From assembly GCA_020629335.1 (NCBI GenBank), contig JAHDDN010000079.1, positions 1 through 16,512 on the forward strand: 16,512 nucleotides of DNA, read 5' to 3'. This stretch comes from Chitinophagales bacterium. GTDB taxonomy: Bacteria; Bacteroidota; Bacteroidia; Chitinophagales; UBA2359. Position numbers and translations under genes: made by a program. Below are positions 15,035-16,512 of the stretch, piece after piece (position 1 is the stretch's first letter; every line of letters begins with the position of its first letter). The notes beneath the pieces were generated by a model, which searched no databases, was not told the DNA's origin, and worked only from the letters and a program-made list of their open reading frames with translations.

Positions 15035-16279
15035 TTGAAAACCAAGTCATTGATATTATTATTTTGGATAGGATTGAGTTGCCTATGCATTAGTGCCCAA
15101 ACACCTGAGCGCCTTGGCTTTCATTTTGACGAAGCAGTAAAATCTGTTCGAATTCCTTTTGAACTCTACCACAATTTAATTTTAGTTAAACTACATATTG
15201 ACGACTCTCCAGAACTCACCTTTATTTTGGATACGGGAGTTGATAGCCCCATTTTAATTGGCCATAAAAATTTCACTATCTCCCCCGAAAAAATTAATCG
15301 CACTATACAAATCACTGGCTTAGGGGAAGGCGATATTATCGAAGCTAAGGTAGCGCATAATACCGAAATAAAATTACAAGGTATTACTGGTACTAAAATG
15401 AATATGATCATTTTACCAACTAACGTTTTTGATCCTTCCGCCAGCTTTGGGAGGCCTATTCACGGAATCATTGGCTTTAGTTTATTTAGTCGTTTTGTCA
15501 CGGAAATAAATTATGATCGGGAGTTTATTAGACTCTATCGATCAGATAAATTCAAACCGCCACTTGTCTCTATTATAAAGCCTTTAGAAATCATTAATAC
15601 CAAGCCCTATATAGAGATCGCAATGCCCGACTCAACAGGTCAAATGCGCCCTATAAAAGCGATGGTTGATACAGGCGCCAGTAATGCGCTAACCCTCTTT
15701 GGCAAACCTAAAGATTTTGATCTAAATATTCCATGCATCAATACCTTTATTGGAAGTGGACTTAGTGGAGATTTGTTAGGAGAATTAGGAATCCTAAAAA
15801 AGATAGAATTAGATCGCTTTAATCTAAAGAAAGTCATCGCTACCTTTCCTGATTCAAGCTCCATGAAATTTTTAGACCGAGCGCATCAAAGTGGCAATAT
15901 AGGAGGAGAAATTTTAAAGCGATTTAATGTCACTTTTGATTATAGGCATAACAAACTTTATCTGAAAAAAAACAGACATTTTTACAAACCCTTTTCTTAC
16001 AATATTTCGGGCATAGAATTAGAAGCCTTTGGAGAGAATTATGATCAGTTTAAAATATTTTACGTAAGGGAGAGCTCACTCGTTAAGGATGCGGATATTC
16101 AAGCAGGTGACATCATCAAGTCAATCAACGGTCATAAACCCAAGGACACCGATATTGGCAAATTATATAATATGCTCAACGCAAAACCCAATAGAAATAT
16201 CAAACTCAAGTTAGAACGAAATCAAGAAATTATCAAAAGAAAATTTTTCCTCAAAGATCCATTAGAAGCTCTTGAGTAA
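15035..16279 (+). CDS. Exported double-DTG aspartic-protease-like protein with PDZ domain
   Basis: A 414-aa protein with signal peptide 1-21 (cleavage SAQ or near). Two retropepsin-like halves follow: the first has FILDTGVDSP (DTG at 66-68) and the second has AMVDTGASNAL (DTG at 212-214). Each is followed by a strand and flap-like region and a G[IV]IG or GGEIL segment (144-147, 290-294). Both catalytic Asp are present, so a single chain could form a complete two-Asp active site. A PDZ domain spans about 322-404 (VKDADIQAGDIIKSINGHKP) and would bind peptide tails. It probably acts in the periplasm or at the surface. The start is TTG at 15035; no ATG lies nearby in frame upstream, and the signal peptide begins here. 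It follows the hairpin leader described at 14951. Confidence 0.86.
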   Translation: MKTKSLILLFWIGLSCLCISAQTPERLGFHFDEAVKSVRIPFELYHNLILVKLHIDDSPELTFILDTGVDSPILIGHKNFTISPEKINRTIQITGLGEGDIIEAKVAHNTEIKLQGITGTKMNMIILPTNVFDPSASFGRPIHGIIGFSLFSRFVTEINYDREFIRLYRSDKFKPPLVSIIKPLEIINTKPYIEIAMPDSTGQMRPIKAMVDTGASNALTLFGKPKDFDLNIPCINTFIGSGLSGDLLGELGILKKIELDRFNLKKVIATFPDSSSMKFLDRAHQSGNIGGEILKRFNVTFDYRHNKLYLKKNRHFYKPFSYNISGIELEAFGENYDQFKIFYVRESSLVKDADIQAGDIIKSINGHKPKDTDIGKLYNMLNAKPNRNIKLKLERNQEIIKRKFFLKDPLEALE

Positions 16280-16293
16280 TGCTATAATAATTT

Positions 16294-16318
16294 ATAGGGG
16301 CTTCCCTATCATTTTTTT
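16294..16318 (+). terminator. Short rho-independent terminator
   Basis: ATAGGG (16294-16299) pairs with CCCTAT (16304-16309) over a 4-nt loop, followed by CA and seven T residues, 14 bp after the stop of the protease-like gene. The T-run is shared with the left arm of the next repeat. Confidence 0.6.
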
Positions 16319-16371
16319 GGCCAGCCAGTGTAGGGATAAACCTATGTGTTCGCCCGCTGGCCAAAAAAATG
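16310..16371. repeat. Nested inverted repeat joined to B3
   Basis: Perfect 16-bp arms CATTTTTTTGGCCAGC (16310-16325) and GCTGGCCAAAAAAATG (16356-16371) enclose a partial hairpin (AGGGATAAACCTATGTGTTCGCCC-type, only weakly paired). It is the counterpart of 11966-12059, and family B sequence again follows it directly. Confidence 0.82.
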
Positions 16372-16373
16372 AC

Positions 16374-16460
16374 TGGTCGGGCTGTCCGTTCTTATGAGGC
16401 TATGCTGCTCCTACTTCGCTAAGTGCTGTTTGTCTCTTATTGGAGCCTGCACAGCATAGT
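16374..16460 (+). repeat. Family B element, truncated copy B3
   Basis: GGTCGGGCTGTCCG and the following GAGGCTATGCTGCTCC..CGCTAAGTGCTG match B1 and B2, then identity is lost after about 16440. The rest of 16280-16512 is repeat or unrecognised, with no gene. Confidence 0.68.
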
Positions 16461-16463
16461 AGA

Positions 16464-16483
16464 AGACGTATTGCAATACGTCT
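16464..16483. repeat. 20-bp perfect palindrome
   Basis: AGACGTATTGCAATACGTCT is its own reverse complement. The pairing extends outward to GTAG/CTAC with one extra A on the left. It resembles widespread short intergenic palindromes. Confidence 0.75.
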
Positions 16484-16512
16484 CTACATTAGTCGCATCA
16501 TTAACGCCTCAT

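Overview
This window looks like chromosomal DNA from an AT-rich, marine-type member of the Bacteroidota. I cannot name the genus, although a Saprospira-like lineage would fit. Three signals point to this phylum. Two large secreted proteins end in type IX secretion (T9SS) C-terminal sorting domains. Several upstream regions carry the Bacteroidota sigma-A pattern TTTG-N19/20-TAnnTTTG. Most start codons lack a clear Shine-Dalgarno sequence. I see no rRNA, tRNA, CRISPR array, transposase, phage or plasmid gene.

Layout, left to right. Bases 1-210 are repeat-rich non-coding DNA. Bases 211-2314 hold a two-gene unit: an ATPase-like protein with a degraded P-loop, then an MscS-type mechanosensitive channel 10 bp later. 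Bases 2430-4805 encode a secreted three-module T9SS protein with a calcium-type acidic segment. Bases 5259-6554 encode a TPR plus AAA+ ATPase. It converges, across a bidirectional terminator, on a minus-strand gene for a small exported barrel-like protein (6625-7302). Two more minus-strand genes follow: a SAM-dependent methyltransferase (7462-8064) and a HEAT-repeat protein (8447-8974). Bases 9395-10621 encode an MFS transporter, converging on a small GlsB/YeaQ-family membrane protein (10691-10945). About 1.15 kb of repeat-packed non-coding DNA follows. Bases 12096-14894 encode a large T9SS-exported GH13-like protein whose two catalytic carboxylates are replaced. Bases 15035-16279 encode an exported double-DTG aspartic-protease-like protein with a PDZ domain. 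The window ends in repeats.

The most notable content outside the genes is a set of dispersed palindromic repeats. Family A is present as three full copies of exactly 162 bp (4815, 9177, 11191) and one diverged copy (about 11053). It has terminal inverted repeats and a compensatory base-pair change between copies. Family B (8181, 11831, 16374) is a GC-rich folded element. Two of its copies are joined to a perfect 16-bp inverted repeat whose two arms have changed together. These look like small non-autonomous mobile or structured-RNA elements.

The genes do not form one pathway. The envelope and export theme is strong (channel, T9SS cargo, barrel-like protein, protease-like protein, transporter, stress membrane protein). 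Only the 211-2314 pair is arranged as a clear operon. The best candidates for new biology are the GH13 pseudoenzyme, the covarying repeat families, the P-loop-defective ATPase paired with an MscS channel, and a promoter that reads straight into an 18-bp terminator-like hairpin ahead of the protease-like gene.
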